Source: Vibrio sp. 10N.286.49.B3 (GTDB lineage Bacteria > Pseudomonadota > Gammaproteobacteria > Enterobacterales > Vibrionaceae). Taken from it: a stretch of DNA of 64,000 nt. The stretch lies in assembly GCF_002873395.1 (NCBI RefSeq), contig NZ_MCUV01000034.1:29070-93069 (forward strand). Direction: 5' to 3'. This document shows, piece after piece, positions 1 to 8,561 of the stretch. The translations under genes and the position numbers were made by a program. Below the pieces are notes generated by a model. The model was not told the origin of the DNA. It did not search any database and saw only the letters and a list, made by a program, of their open reading frames with translations. Positions within the stretch are counted from its first letter, which is position 1; each line of letters opens with the position of its first letter.

Positions 1-162
1 GTATTGAACGAAAATATGCACACACCAATAGTGTATCCTGTTGCGATGCTCAGTACGTCGGCTGAGGCTATGTTGTTTGCAGAGTATTTAGCATCAGTCA
101 AAGCCGCTGAGATTTTAGCTTCATTTGGTTTTATTGAGCCGACACTTAAATCAGATGAATAA
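1..162 (+). CDS. modA: molybdate ABC transporter substrate-binding protein ModA, C-terminal end (partial)
   Basis: The frame is open from base 1 to a TAA at 160-162 and gives the last 53 residues. It includes the stretch HTPIVYPVAMLSTS and ends LKSDE. The ending resembles the C-terminal lobe of periplasmic molybdate-binding proteins, where the phrase 'YPVA' is common. The identification rests mainly on position: modB starts 30 bases downstream and modC follows it. In the family, ModA captures molybdate in the periplasm and passes it to the ModB/ModC transporter. The N-terminus and signal peptide lie outside the window, so nothing can be said about the ligand residues. Confidence 0.85.
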   Translation, partial: VLNENMHTPIVYPVAMLSTSAEAMLFAEYLASVKAAEILASFGFIEPTLKSDE

Positions 163-191
163 AGTGATATTAGAAGTTATGGATATAAAGC

Positions 192-893
192 ATGATGGTT
201 GAACTTACTCCTTTCGAGCAGCAAGCTATCTATTTAAGTTTGAAAATTGCAGCAGTGTCTATTTTATGGCTGATCCCATTGGGTATTATCATTGCTTGGT
301 TATTAGCTCGCAAAACATTTATAGGTAAAACATTAGTCGACAGCATTATTCACCTTCCCTTAGTGTTACCTCCGGTCGTTGTCGGCTACCTATTGCTGGT
401 GGTTATGGGGCAGCAAGGCGTTGTTGGCAGTTGGTTAGCAAAGCACTTTGGCATTGTCTTTAGTTTCAGTTGGCGAGGGGCTGTTTTAGCTTGTATTGTT
501 GTCGCCTTACCTTTGATGGTGCGATCTATTCGTCTTAGCCTAGAGAGTATCGATGTAAAATTAGAGCAAGCAGCTCGAACGTTAGGGGCGTCACCAGTTA
601 AAGTCTTTTTCACTATTACCCTGCCAATGATGTTACCAGGTATCATTACTGGAACCATGCTTTCTTTTGCTCGCAGTTTAGGTGAGTTTGGCGCAACCAT
701 CAGTTTTGTATCGAATATTCCAGGTGAAACTCAGACTATTCCATTAGCCATGTTTAATTTTATAGAAACACCGGGCGCTGAAATGCAAGCTGCTCGTTTG
801 TGTATTGTGTCCATTATAATTGCTTTGCTTTCTTTATTGCTCTCTGAGTGGTTATCGAAAAAAGCAAACCAGCGACTTGGTGAGCAGAAATGA
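192..893 (+). CDS. modB: molybdate ABC transporter permease ModB
   Basis: A 233-residue inner-membrane permease with about five hydrophobic segments. It carries the EAA-type cytoplasmic loop that contacts the ATPase, seen as EQAARTLGASPVKVFFTITLP near residues 125-145, followed by the ModB-typical ARSLGEFGATISF. Length matches the family (about 225-230). The second ATG (195) may be the true start. The stop overlaps the start of modC by four bases (ATGA), indicating translational coupling. It forms the transmembrane channel for molybdate with ModC driving transport. Confidence 0.96.
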   Translation: MMVELTPFEQQAIYLSLKIAAVSILWLIPLGIIIAWLLARKTFIGKTLVDSIIHLPLVLPPVVVGYLLLVVMGQQGVVGSWLAKHFGIVFSFSWRGAVLACIVVALPLMVRSIRLSLESIDVKLEQAARTLGASPVKVFFTITLPMMLPGIITGTMLSFARSLGEFGATISFVSNIPGETQTIPLAMFNFIETPGAEMQAARLCIVSIIIALLSLLLSEWLSKKANQRLGEQK

Positions 894-2059
894 TGTCATG
901 CGATCCGAAACATATTCATATCGAGTTTAAAAAACAGCTTCCAGATATCCTTTTTGACATTAATTTAGCGATACCGAGTAAAGGCATCACGGCTATTTTT
1001 GGTCGTTCAGGGGCAGGGAAAACTACCGTGATCAATGCAATCAGTGGTTTGATCACCCCTGATTGTGGTTTGATTACGCTTGGTGATAAGGTTCTTTTTC
1101 AAAAATCCGATAAAGATGCAACTCCAACCACTAATTTAGCCATTGAAAAGCGCAATGTAGGCTATGTTTTTCAAGATGCACGCCTGTTTCCACACTACAA
1201 AGTGCGCAGTAATTTACTCTATGGAGTTAAACAGCAAGATAATGATTACTTTGATCGAATTATTAATCTTCTATCGTTAGGGGACTTACTTGAACGTTAT
1301 CCGAGTGCGTTATCTGGAGGCGAAAAACAACGTGTTGCGATTGGTCGAGCGTTATTAAGTAAACCCGATATATTATTGATGGATGAACCACTCGCCTCAT
1401 TGGATTTACCTCGTAAAAGGGAGGTCATGCCATTTTTAGAAAAGTTAGCTTTAGAAGTCAATACTCCCATTATTTATGTCACACATAGCCTGAATGAGAT
1501 CTTACGGCTTGCTAATCATCTCGTCATTATCAATCAAGGTAAAATAGAATTATCTGGTTCTATTGAAGCGGTGTGGGGATCAAAAGCCATGCGACCTTGG
1601 CAATCTTTTTCAGAGCAAAGCAGTTTGTTTGCCGGCGTTATTGCAGAACATCACCCTAGATACGCTTTAACTAGGGTTCAGTTAGCGAAAGACTGTGATT
1701 TATGGGTGCAGGGTGTCAATGGTGCTACAGGCTCTCTAGTGCGCTTACAGGTGCGTGCAAATGATGTATCTATAACATTGGATAAGCCAGTTAACACTTC
1801 TATTCGTAATATACTGCCAGCGGTGATTCAGCAGATTAAACAGCAAAAAGCTTCAGATGATAAACAAAGTGTTGGCATTCGGGTTTGTTTGCAAGCAACG
1901 CCTAGTAAGGAAGCAGAAGCCAATGTTTTACCAAGTTTATGGGTAACCGTTACTCAATGGGCATGTGATGAACTGGATTTAGCCGTGGGGCAAGCGGTTT
2001 ATGTGCAGATAAAAGGGGTGAGTGTGACTCAAAAAGATATCACTCTATTGGTGGACTAA
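890..2059 (+). CDS. modC: molybdate ABC transporter ATP-binding protein ModC
   Basis: A 389-residue ATPase. The nucleotide-binding domain shows Walker A (GRSGAGKTT, about residues 38-46), a Q-loop in GYVFQDARLFPHY, the LSGGEKQR signature and Walker B LLMDEPLASLD followed by the switch histidine in VTHSL. The C-terminal third (about residues 240-389) has the layout of the molybdate-binding TOBE domain typical of ModC, which is why it is longer than a bare ATPase. It energises molybdate import through ModB. It is the last gene of the operon and is followed by a terminator. ModE control is likely in the family, but its site would lie upstream of modA, outside the window. Confidence 0.96.
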   Translation: MMSCDPKHIHIEFKKQLPDILFDINLAIPSKGITAIFGRSGAGKTTVINAISGLITPDCGLITLGDKVLFQKSDKDATPTTNLAIEKRNVGYVFQDARLFPHYKVRSNLLYGVKQQDNDYFDRIINLLSLGDLLERYPSALSGGEKQRVAIGRALLSKPDILLMDEPLASLDLPRKREVMPFLEKLALEVNTPIIYVTHSLNEILRLANHLVIINQGKIELSGSIEAVWGSKAMRPWQSFSEQSSLFAGVIAEHHPRYALTRVQLAKDCDLWVQGVNGATGSLVRLQVRANDVSITLDKPVNTSIRNILPAVIQQIKQQKASDDKQSVGIRVCLQATPSKEAEANVLPSLWVTVTQWACDELDLAVGQAVYVQIKGVSVTQKDITLLVD

Positions 2060-2068
2060 GCCGATACA

Positions 2069-2101
2069 AAAGCCCTAAAACTTGCGCTATTAGGGCTTCT
2101 A
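2069..2101. terminator. Rho-independent terminator between modC and the convergent gene
   Basis: An 8-bp stem (AGCCCTAA at 2071-2078, TTAGGGCT at 2090-2097) with an 11-base loop lies 10 bases after the modC stop. It sits between two convergent genes and could serve both, although the T-tract on the plus side is short. Confidence 0.7.
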
Positions 2102-2141
2102 CATTTTACTAAAGCAAAGTGGTATATCGTTTAAAAGATAA

Positions 2142-2579
2142 TTACTTTGTAAAAACTTCAGTAAAATCACGCTTTAAAATAGCATCGCGACGTGCTTTTT
2201 TAATCTGTTTAACCATATCTTTTACACAGTTGTGTAGAACTTGGTCAAGCAGTTGAGCTTGATATTCTGACTTCTCTTCATCCGTCATGCCTTCTGGCAG
2301 TTTAAGAGTCGGGAATTCTTCCATCACACTGATGCCTGCAAAACCTTGGCTTACTGAAATTAAAGCGTGAAATTGCTCAAAGTTATCGAGTACATTTTGC
2401 GCGCTAGCTGGTAGTGTTTCCCAAGCTTCACGTACAGTCTCTTCAGATACTTCATGGATAGAAACAATCATAAATTGCATTGCTTCTGGCACTTCATCAA
2501 ATTCAATAACTTGGCGTAGTTCTTGTGAAATGGTAGTAAGGTCTACCTTTTCTACTTCTGTATTTGTAGCATCTGACAT
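2142..2579 (-). CDS. conserved small acidic protein of unknown function
   Basis: A soluble 145-residue protein, acidic in its N-terminal half and ending in a basic stretch (KQIKKARRDAILKRDF). No signal peptide, membrane segment or catalytic motif is visible. It is probably all helical, given the many Glu, Gln and Leu residues. The frame could begin ten codons earlier (2609), but the ATG at 2579 (MSDATN) is preceded by a GAGAA-like ribosome site about eight bases away, so I prefer it. It may be one of the DUF families limited to marine gammaproteobacteria (DUF3069 came to mind, unverified). It is a single gene facing modC. Confidence 0.75.
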   Translation of the reverse strand: MSDATNTEVEKVDLTTISQELRQVIEFDEVPEAMQFMIVSIHEVSEETVREAWETLPASAQNVLDNFEQFHALISVSQGFAGISVMEEFPTLKLPEGMTDEEKSEYQAQLLDQVLHNCVKDMVKQIKKARRDAILKRDFTEVFTK

Positions 2580-2720
2580 GACATTTTCTCGCGTATCAAA
2601 AAAGCTCATGCTAAAAAGATCTGAGAGAAAGTCAATGAATTAAAGTAAAAATTTGGTGTAACGCAAGAATGTGCATGATATATCTACTATTATGTAAAGG
2701 AATATAGGTTGGAGTATGAT

Positions 2721-3683
2721 ATGAGTGTTATAGAGGCGCCAATGCGGATTCTATTAGTGGATGATGTAAAACTAGATCGAATGCAATTAGAGATACGTCT
2801 CAAGCAGTTAGGGCATATTGTTACCTCTGCTGCAAGTGGTGCTGAGGCGCTTGATGTGTATCCAACCTTTGATCCTGAGTTAGTGCTGCTCGATATTTCA
2901 ATGCCAGATATGGATGGTTTTGAAGTGTCGAGAAAGGTACGTGAATATTTTCCTGATTGGATACCGATTATCTTCTTAAGTGGTCATGACGAACCAGAAA
3001 TGATCGCGAAGGCGATTCAAGCGGGTGGTGATGATTATCTTATTAAGCCTGTCGATAAATTAGTTTTAAGCTCAAAACTCACTGCAATGCAGAGAATTGC
3101 CAATATGAGACGTGAGCTCAAGCAAACCACCGCTAAGCTTGAAGAACTCAATATGCTTTTACATCACCAAGCAAACGAAGATGGTTTAACAAAACTCTTT
3201 AATCGCCGTTATATTGATACCCAACTTGAAGAAATGATCACAGGGCATGGTCGACACCAACAAACGTTGAGTTTGATTTTATTGGATGTAGATTTCTTTA
3301 AACCATTCAATGATAACTATGGTCATATTGAAGGCGATCATTGTTTACAGCAAATAGCAACGACACTCCAAAGCTGTTTTACTCGGTCAAGTGAGTATGT
3401 TGGTCGTTATGGCGGTGAAGAGTTCGTTATCTTAATGGCTAATGCTGGTACTGATGTGGCAAAGCTGCAAGCCGAACGAATTAAACAGTCATTAGATAAG
3501 CTTGCTTACCCACATCTATTTTCTAAAGTCGCCCCTCAGGTCACCGTTTCACAGGGTATCGTGTCAATAATACCGACAGGAACAGAAACCCCAAATGATA
3601 TTTATAAAATGGCAGATAGTGCACTTTATGATGCTAAATCATCGGGTCGTAATACTTATGTTGTTTTTGAGAGCAATGGATAG
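2721..3683 (+). CDS. response regulator with diguanylate cyclase (REC-GGDEF) output
   Basis: A 320-residue cytoplasmic protein. Residues 8-125 form a receiver domain with the acidic pair DD (14-15), phosphoacceptor Asp58 in LLDISMPDMDG and Lys in LIKPVDK. A short coiled linker (about 130-155) leads to a GGDEF domain with an intact GGEEF motif (residues 231-235) and upstream NDNYGH. The inhibitory RxxD site is represented by RSSE at the right distance, so product inhibition may be weak. It should make cyclic di-GMP when phosphorylated. No partner kinase is adjacent. ATG 2721 is chosen over an upstream TTG because GGAG at 2711-2714 has suitable spacing. Confidence 0.93.
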   Translation: MSVIEAPMRILLVDDVKLDRMQLEIRLKQLGHIVTSAASGAEALDVYPTFDPELVLLDISMPDMDGFEVSRKVREYFPDWIPIIFLSGHDEPEMIAKAIQAGGDDYLIKPVDKLVLSSKLTAMQRIANMRRELKQTTAKLEELNMLLHHQANEDGLTKLFNRRYIDTQLEEMITGHGRHQQTLSLILLDVDFFKPFNDNYGHIEGDHCLQQIATTLQSCFTRSSEYVGRYGGEEFVILMANAGTDVAKLQAERIKQSLDKLAYPHLFSKVAPQVTVSQGIVSIIPTGTETPNDIYKMADSALYDAKSSGRNTYVVFESNG

Positions 3684-3739
3684 ATTTGTGACAAAGCTTT
3701 AATTATGGTGGATATGTGGTGGCAGTATTGTTCTGTTCT

Positions 3740-4414
3740 TTAATCAAAGCTAGTGGTTAACATAGGGTAGGAAATTAAAGCATAAAAGTGAATGTATTTT
3801 TTGATATCGACTTGATCGGATATTCGCTTTAATGGGTGTCCCAATTGCATAAAGCTTGGCTGACGATTAAAGTGATGTTGTAAATCATCGATCAATAATG
3901 AAGCACTTTTACAGAGTTTCACACCTTGTTGAGTATACTGTTCAATAGACTCCGGAATCGCTCCCATCCACCAATATAAAAGTTCCTGGCTACTCTTATG
4001 TCGACTTATCCAGTGATCACTAATAATGAAGAGTAAATCATCAGCCTCAATAGCAGTCTGATAATCTAATTGCCACGCCTTTATTTTGTTTATTAGCTGG
4101 CTTCGACAAGATGTTCCAGCATGTGCGAAGTGATGACTGATCACCCAAACATTCCCCATACAACAACTAATTTTTAATAGATAGTCAGGCTCATTTCCAG
4201 ACGCCCCCTGTAAAGGATAATTAATCACACTAGGCTCTAGTTCTAACTGTAACTCTAGCAATGCACGCTGTAATCGACGAGCAAAAGTAACAGAAAGGTG
4301 ATACTCCTTCATACCTTGGTTATGAATTGTCGGGTAGTGGCGTTGGGAAAGCATTGAGCAGTCGTTTTGAAACTCTATAATACTTTGCGTAATAATTTGC
4401 TGTAACAATGCCAT
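3740..4414 (-). CDS. hypothetical protein, 224 residues
   Basis: I do not recognise this protein. It is soluble, rich in His, Gln and aromatic residues, with no signal peptide or clear enzyme motif. A central stretch contains CCMGNVWVISHHFAHAGTSC, but the spacing of its Cys and His residues is not a known metal motif. Base composition resembles the neighbours, so it is probably a resident gene. It is transcribed alone, away from focA and toward the diguanylate cyclase gene. Confidence 0.7.
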   Translation of the reverse strand: MALLQQIITQSIIEFQNDCSMLSQRHYPTIHNQGMKEYHLSVTFARRLQRALLELQLELEPSVINYPLQGASGNEPDYLLKISCCMGNVWVISHHFAHAGTSCRSQLINKIKAWQLDYQTAIEADDLLFIISDHWISRHKSSQELLYWWMGAIPESIEQYTQQGVKLCKSASLLIDDLQHHFNRQPSFMQLGHPLKRISDQVDIKKYIHFYALISYPMLTTSFD

Positions 4415-4563
4415 ACCTTGTTATTAACTGATTGATTTATAAGTTTTTAGTATAGCGTATATTACTTTTGTTTCTGAAACTAATTCATCATTTTTATAGA
4501 TAGAGATCAAAAGCATTAAATTTTATCGATAAAGAAACATTGATGGCTCTATTTCAAAGCATA

Positions 4564-4600
4564 AAAAAATGCCTTAACGAGCACGCTAAGGCATTTTTTA
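4564..4600. terminator. bidirectional terminator downstream of focA
   Basis: A perfect 9-bp stem (AATGCCTTA at 4569-4577 with TAAGGCATT at 4587-4595) is flanked by an A-run on one side and T-run on the other. It can end focA transcripts on the minus strand and any plus-strand transcription. Confidence 0.85.
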
Positions 4601-4632
4601 TAGAGCAGGATAAGACCTAATAAGGATTGGAA

Positions 4633-5526
4633 TTAAGCTTTATTTGCTGCTTTTAGTTGTTGAGTTGCCGCTTTTTGCTTTGGGCGGCTAAAGATCCACC
4701 AGTTAGATAGACCGATAAAGCCTGCGCCACCAACAATATTACCTAAAGTCACTGGAATTAGGTTTGCAGTGATGAATTGGTATACGTTTAGGTCAGCAAA
4801 CTGGCTAGCATCAACTCCGATTTGTACCCAGAAAGCATCTGAAGCAAAAGTCTGAATAGCAATACCCATTGGAACCATGAACATATTTGCCACACAGTGC
4901 TCAAACCCGCTGCTAACAAACATAGCAACTGGCAAAATAGTCATTGCCGCTTTTGTCATTGCACTTGCCGAGCTAAAAGAGAGCCAAACCGCTAAACAAA
5001 CCATCATATTACATAGGATGCCTAGTACGAATGCTTGCATTGGATCATGATGCAGTTTGTGTTGAGCAATTTTCATTGCATTCAAACCCCATTGACCCGC
5101 ATCTAACTGGTGCATGCCTGCGATAAAAATCAGCATGACTAAAAATAGTGAGCCAACCAAGTTACCAAGATATACTTTACCCCAAAGGCTAAACATTTTT
5201 GATGCTGAAACCTGCTTATTCGCCCAAGCGATAGCGGTTAATACTGTACTTGTGAACAGTTCACCACCACAAATAACGGTAAGAATTAAACCCATGCTAA
5301 AGACAACGCCACCAACCAGTTTTGTCATTCCCCAGCCAGCGGTACTACCCGTTGTCACTGTTACGTAGAATACAAAAGCAAGACCAATGAAAATACCAGC
5401 CATGATAGCCAAGCCAATAACAGTACTGGTATCTTTTTTGGTTTTCGCTAAAGCAAATTTTTCTGCTTCAACCATCATTTCCGCTGGTGAAAAAAATTGA
5501 GGGTTTGCTGGAGTTGCACCCGACAT
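4633..5526 (-). CDS. focA: formate/nitrite transporter family protein (FocA-like)
   Basis: A 297-residue inner-membrane channel with about six membrane helices, matching the length of FocA/NirC proteins. Typical features are FTSTVLTAIAWANKQVS near residues 107-123, the conserved NLVGSL helix and AHHKLHHDP-type cytoplasmic loop, and SSGFEHCVANMFMVPMGI. The family forms pentamers that move formate across the inner membrane in either direction. There is no adjacent pflB, unlike in E. coli. It is divergent from a LysR regulator, and an inverted repeat of LysR type lies between them. NirC-type nitrite transport cannot be fully excluded, but the length and start favour FocA. Confidence 0.9.
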   Translation of the reverse strand: MSGATPANPQFFSPAEMMVEAEKFALAKTKKDTSTVIGLAIMAGIFIGLAFVFYVTVTTGSTAGWGMTKLVGGVVFSMGLILTVICGGELFTSTVLTAIAWANKQVSASKMFSLWGKVYLGNLVGSLFLVMLIFIAGMHQLDAGQWGLNAMKIAQHKLHHDPMQAFVLGILCNMMVCLAVWLSFSSASAMTKAAMTILPVAMFVSSGFEHCVANMFMVPMGIAIQTFASDAFWVQIGVDASQFADLNVYQFITANLIPVTLGNIVGGAGFIGLSNWWIFSRPKQKAATQQLKAANKA

Positions 5527-5624
5527 AAGGATTCCTCGTAAAACTGGTTAGTGGATCAAAAAATTATATAGCGCGTAGAGTAAGCCACAATAGAGAGTAG
5601 GTAAAATTGATTATTCTTAATCAC

Positions 5625-5645
5625 AGTATCAATAAAACTGATACT
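5625..5645. promoter_or_regulatory. LysR-type operator in the focA/lysR divergent region
   Basis: A perfect 7-bp inverted repeat, AGTATCA (5625-5631) and TGATACT (5639-5645), with a 7-base spacer. Its core ATCA-N7-TGAT fits the T-N11-A rule for LysR-family binding sites. It sits about 100 bases from each start codon. A -10-like TATAAT (about 5653-5658) follows on the plus side. This suggests that the LysR protein controls focA and itself; this is an inference. Confidence 0.6.
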
Positions 5646-5744
5646 GATGAGGTATAATTAAAAAATATAACTAGATTACTGTGACTTGCAGCACGAGTTA
5701 ACGTTAATTTTTTGTGACTAACCAATCAAAGTAAGGGATGAGTG

Positions 5745-6653
5745 ATGCGCTATTCATTAAAACAGTTAATGGTGTTTGATGCGATTGCAATGACAGGAAG
5801 TGTTAGTGTTGCTGCAGAAAAGCTATCACTTAGCCAGTCAGCAACGAGTATGTCACTTGCTCAGCTAGAAAAAGTGCTCGGCAGACCATTATTTGAGCGT
5901 CAGGGCAAACAAATGGCACTAACACATTGGGGATACTGGCTACAGCCTCGCGTCAAACGCTTAATACAAGATGCAGAGCAGATCGAGTTAGGGTTTTATG
6001 AACAAGATAGCTTAAGTGGCGAAGTACGCTTAGGAGCAAGTCAAACTCCTGCTGAACACTTAATTCCTGATCTCATTAGCCGAATTGACCAAGCATACCC
6101 TGAAGTTAGAGTGTCTTTAGGCGTGCAGAGTACGCAAGCCTTAATCGATGGAGTAGTCAATTATCGCTATGATATTGGCATAATAGAAGGGCGCTGTGAT
6201 GATAGTCGTATTCAACAAGAGATGTGGTGTCATGACCACCTAATGATTGTCGCTTCACCGAATCACCCATTGACGCAACCAGAGTCCGTAACAATAGCAC
6301 AATTAGCTGAAGCGAAATGGGTACTACGCGAGCAAGGTTCAGGCACAAGAACAACCTTTGATAGTGCGGTGCATCATTTTATACGCGACTTAGAGGTTTA
6401 CAGAGAGTACGAGCAAGTCCCTGTGCTTCGTCATTTAGTGATTAAAAATGAGTACTTAAGTTGTTTACCCTATTTAGACGTTGAGCAATATATCAAGCAA
6501 GGACAACTTGTTGCTTTGAATGTGCCACAACTAGAGATGAACCGAACCATCTCTTTTATATGGCGTGCTGATATGGCTGATAACCCCTTAGTTGAGTGTA
6601 TTAAGCAGCAGGGCTTACATATGATGCAATCGATATCTTCAGCTAATGATTAA
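5745..6653 (+). CDS. LysR-family transcriptional regulator (YeiE-like)
   Basis: A 302-residue regulator. Residues 1-60 form the winged helix-turn-helix (KQLMVFDAIAMTGSVSVAAE, then LSLSQSATSMSLAQLE), and residues about 90-295 are the co-inducer-binding domain. The overall wording (LSQSA...LAQLEKVLGRPLFER) is close to the YeiE/CysR group. ATG 5745 follows TAAGGG and is preferred to the in-frame GTG at 5742. It is divergent from focA, which is the natural candidate target. Its stop overlaps the stop of the convergent ybjD-like gene by three bases. Confidence 0.9.
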   Translation: MRYSLKQLMVFDAIAMTGSVSVAAEKLSLSQSATSMSLAQLEKVLGRPLFERQGKQMALTHWGYWLQPRVKRLIQDAEQIELGFYEQDSLSGEVRLGASQTPAEHLIPDLISRIDQAYPEVRVSLGVQSTQALIDGVVNYRYDIGIIEGRCDDSRIQQEMWCHDHLMIVASPNHPLTQPESVTIAQLAEAKWVLREQGSGTRTTFDSAVHHFIRDLEVYREYEQVPVLRHLVIKNEYLSCLPYLDVEQYIKQGQLVALNVPQLEMNRTISFIWRADMADNPLVECIKQQGLHMMQSISSAND

Positions 6654-8347
6654 GTATTTCCGTTTGCCATAGTAATAACACGCTTAAGAGTCCATCTAAG
6701 GAGTAAAGGGATGGACTCATTTCCCTCTTGTTGGCAATGATTCATAATCGCTAGCGCCAGATCTGGTTTTGCATATTTCTTAAGTACCCGAATAATAACC
6801 TTTTTAGCTGGAATAGGTTGGTCGTAAGGAATACTCACTAAGTCACGAAAGAAGCGCTCAAAACCATGGGTGTATAAGTAGAGTTCGACATCTTTGCTCG
6901 GAAGCTCTGTTAAACGATGTTTTTCTTGATCGCCATATAATTGATTTTTTGCTGTCTGTGCATACTTTTTTCCTGCCATGTCGCCATCTGTGACCACATG
7001 CCAGTCAATTCCAAATGCCTTGGCTGCTTTGATCAACCCTTTTAAGCCAGATTGGGCAAACTCTATAATCTGTACTCCTTCGGCAGCAAGGTTATATCCA
7101 CATTGATTAGCCAGTTCATTGAAGAGCCATACTTCGGTCTCGCCCTCGACCAGTAACCAACAGCGAGCAAATAGAGCATCGGAGCGATGGAAACGGATAT
7201 GAAAGCCAATACGTCTTAATTCATCGCTAGTGAACGCATCACTGTTTAACTGAGTGGCTATGGTTTTATCCGATTGTCGGACTAAGCGGCGAATGGAAGG
7301 CAAAGGCACGCTACCTAGCATCGCACCACTGTTGGTTGTTAATATTTTTTGCATTGGCAGTAGTTGTAACAGGCTCCATGCTCGGGCTAAGTGCGTAGGG
7401 TGTAAGCGTCCTTCTGGATCTTCAATAATGAGGATAGGTCTTGCATAGCGGCACAGATCCGTCGGTCCTTTTGCTTGTAGGTAAGCATTCAATAGCCCCA
7501 TGAGCAATAGCCGAGTTTGTTTGTTGTTGGTTTCTTTAATTAGTTGGCTTAGCGTCGGGTCATTGGCAGAGTGTGAATAAAAGAGCCCATCATGTGGCTC
7601 ACGAGGGTTCTTGCGCGTGTGGTCTTTAAAAGAAAAGTAGTGATCAACTAAATCTTGCATCGCATTTAAGCTACTGCGCATTTCCCCTTTATTAACGTGC
7701 CCCGGCGTGGCTAATAAACGTCGGCAAGTATTATCAATTCTTTTCTCTATACGCTTTTGCTGATTATCTTTTGCCGTTGTACTTGCTGTTGGCACTGAAA
7801 GAGCGTGGTGAGCTTGACTCTCCTTATGTGCCGTTGAGGGTTGAATAGAACGTTGAAAGCGTCTTGAATCTTTTAACCTCAACACTGGGTTTAGTGTCAT
7901 TAATTCCTGAGCCAGTTTTTCAGGGTGGTGAATTTGCAACGGCTCTCCATCCATCGCTAAGAAAGAGTAGCGAGTGGTGACATGGGTATCAGTACGTGAA
8001 GCACTAATACGATAATAGATATAAGGACAGCGATCTTCATCATAGACCCATACTGGCTTTAACTTGCGGTAGCGACCAGAGCGAACTTCACTTCTATCAT
8101 TGGCTTTAAAACGCAGCACGATTTGCAAATGCTGCGTTTGTGGGTGTGACACTGAGTAATCGACATGAAAATCTTGCACCTCAAACAGATAAAGAATCCC
8201 GTCAGCAGGCAAGACAACCGATAGGGCATCCAGCAGTGACGACTTGCCCCAGGTATTCTCTCCAATTAAGCTTGTGAGCTGATCAAAAGAGAGGGATAAG
8301 CGTTTAATGCCACGAAATCCTGCAATATCAATACGATCGAGTAACAT
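6650..8347 (-). CDS. ybjD: OLD-family ATP-dependent nuclease, YbjD-like (DUF2813)
   Basis: A 565-residue protein with an N-terminal ABC-type ATPase and C-terminal TOPRIM region. The start reads MLLDRIDIAGFRGIKRLSL, followed by the Walker A variant GENTWGKSSLLDAL. Later come ILIIEDPEGRLHP (Walker B) and, in the C-terminal half, LLVEGETEVWLFNELA and WHVVTDGDMAG, the Glu and DxD signatures of OLD TOPRIM nucleases. The start at 8347 is chosen because AGGA lies eight bases upstream. OLD proteins are DNA nucleases, some defensive; YbjD itself is a housekeeping-type homolog of unclear role. It lies in a conserved context rather than in the defence island. Confidence 0.88.
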   Translation of the reverse strand: MLLDRIDIAGFRGIKRLSLSFDQLTSLIGENTWGKSSLLDALSVVLPADGILYLFEVQDFHVDYSVSHPQTQHLQIVLRFKANDRSEVRSGRYRKLKPVWVYDEDRCPYIYYRISASRTDTHVTTRYSFLAMDGEPLQIHHPEKLAQELMTLNPVLRLKDSRRFQRSIQPSTAHKESQAHHALSVPTASTTAKDNQQKRIEKRIDNTCRRLLATPGHVNKGEMRSSLNAMQDLVDHYFSFKDHTRKNPREPHDGLFYSHSANDPTLSQLIKETNNKQTRLLLMGLLNAYLQAKGPTDLCRYARPILIIEDPEGRLHPTHLARAWSLLQLLPMQKILTTNSGAMLGSVPLPSIRRLVRQSDKTIATQLNSDAFTSDELRRIGFHIRFHRSDALFARCWLLVEGETEVWLFNELANQCGYNLAAEGVQIIEFAQSGLKGLIKAAKAFGIDWHVVTDGDMAGKKYAQTAKNQLYGDQEKHRLTELPSKDVELYLYTHGFERFFRDLVSIPYDQPIPAKKVIIRVLKKYAKPDLALAIMNHCQQEGNESIPLLLRWTLKRVITMANGNT

Positions 8348-8561
8348 TGGCATCTTCCTCTCTAGCATGATTGGGCGTAAAAATGTATTCGTTTCCTTTC
8401 TTTTACTATAGCTTATTTAGACAGAATCTATTTTTTCGGCTATCACACTTATGACCATGTGTAATCGTAACGGTACACAATGATCTAAACCAGTTTCACA
8501 ATATTCATGAATCTGTCATTATTCCCTGCTTAGTATGGCTAGGAATTAGAAGAGAATATAA

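Noticed and set aside
6650..8347. YbjD/OLD nuclease as part of a Gabija-type defence pair
   Set aside because: There is no UvrD-like helicase gene next to it; neighbours are ordinary core genes.
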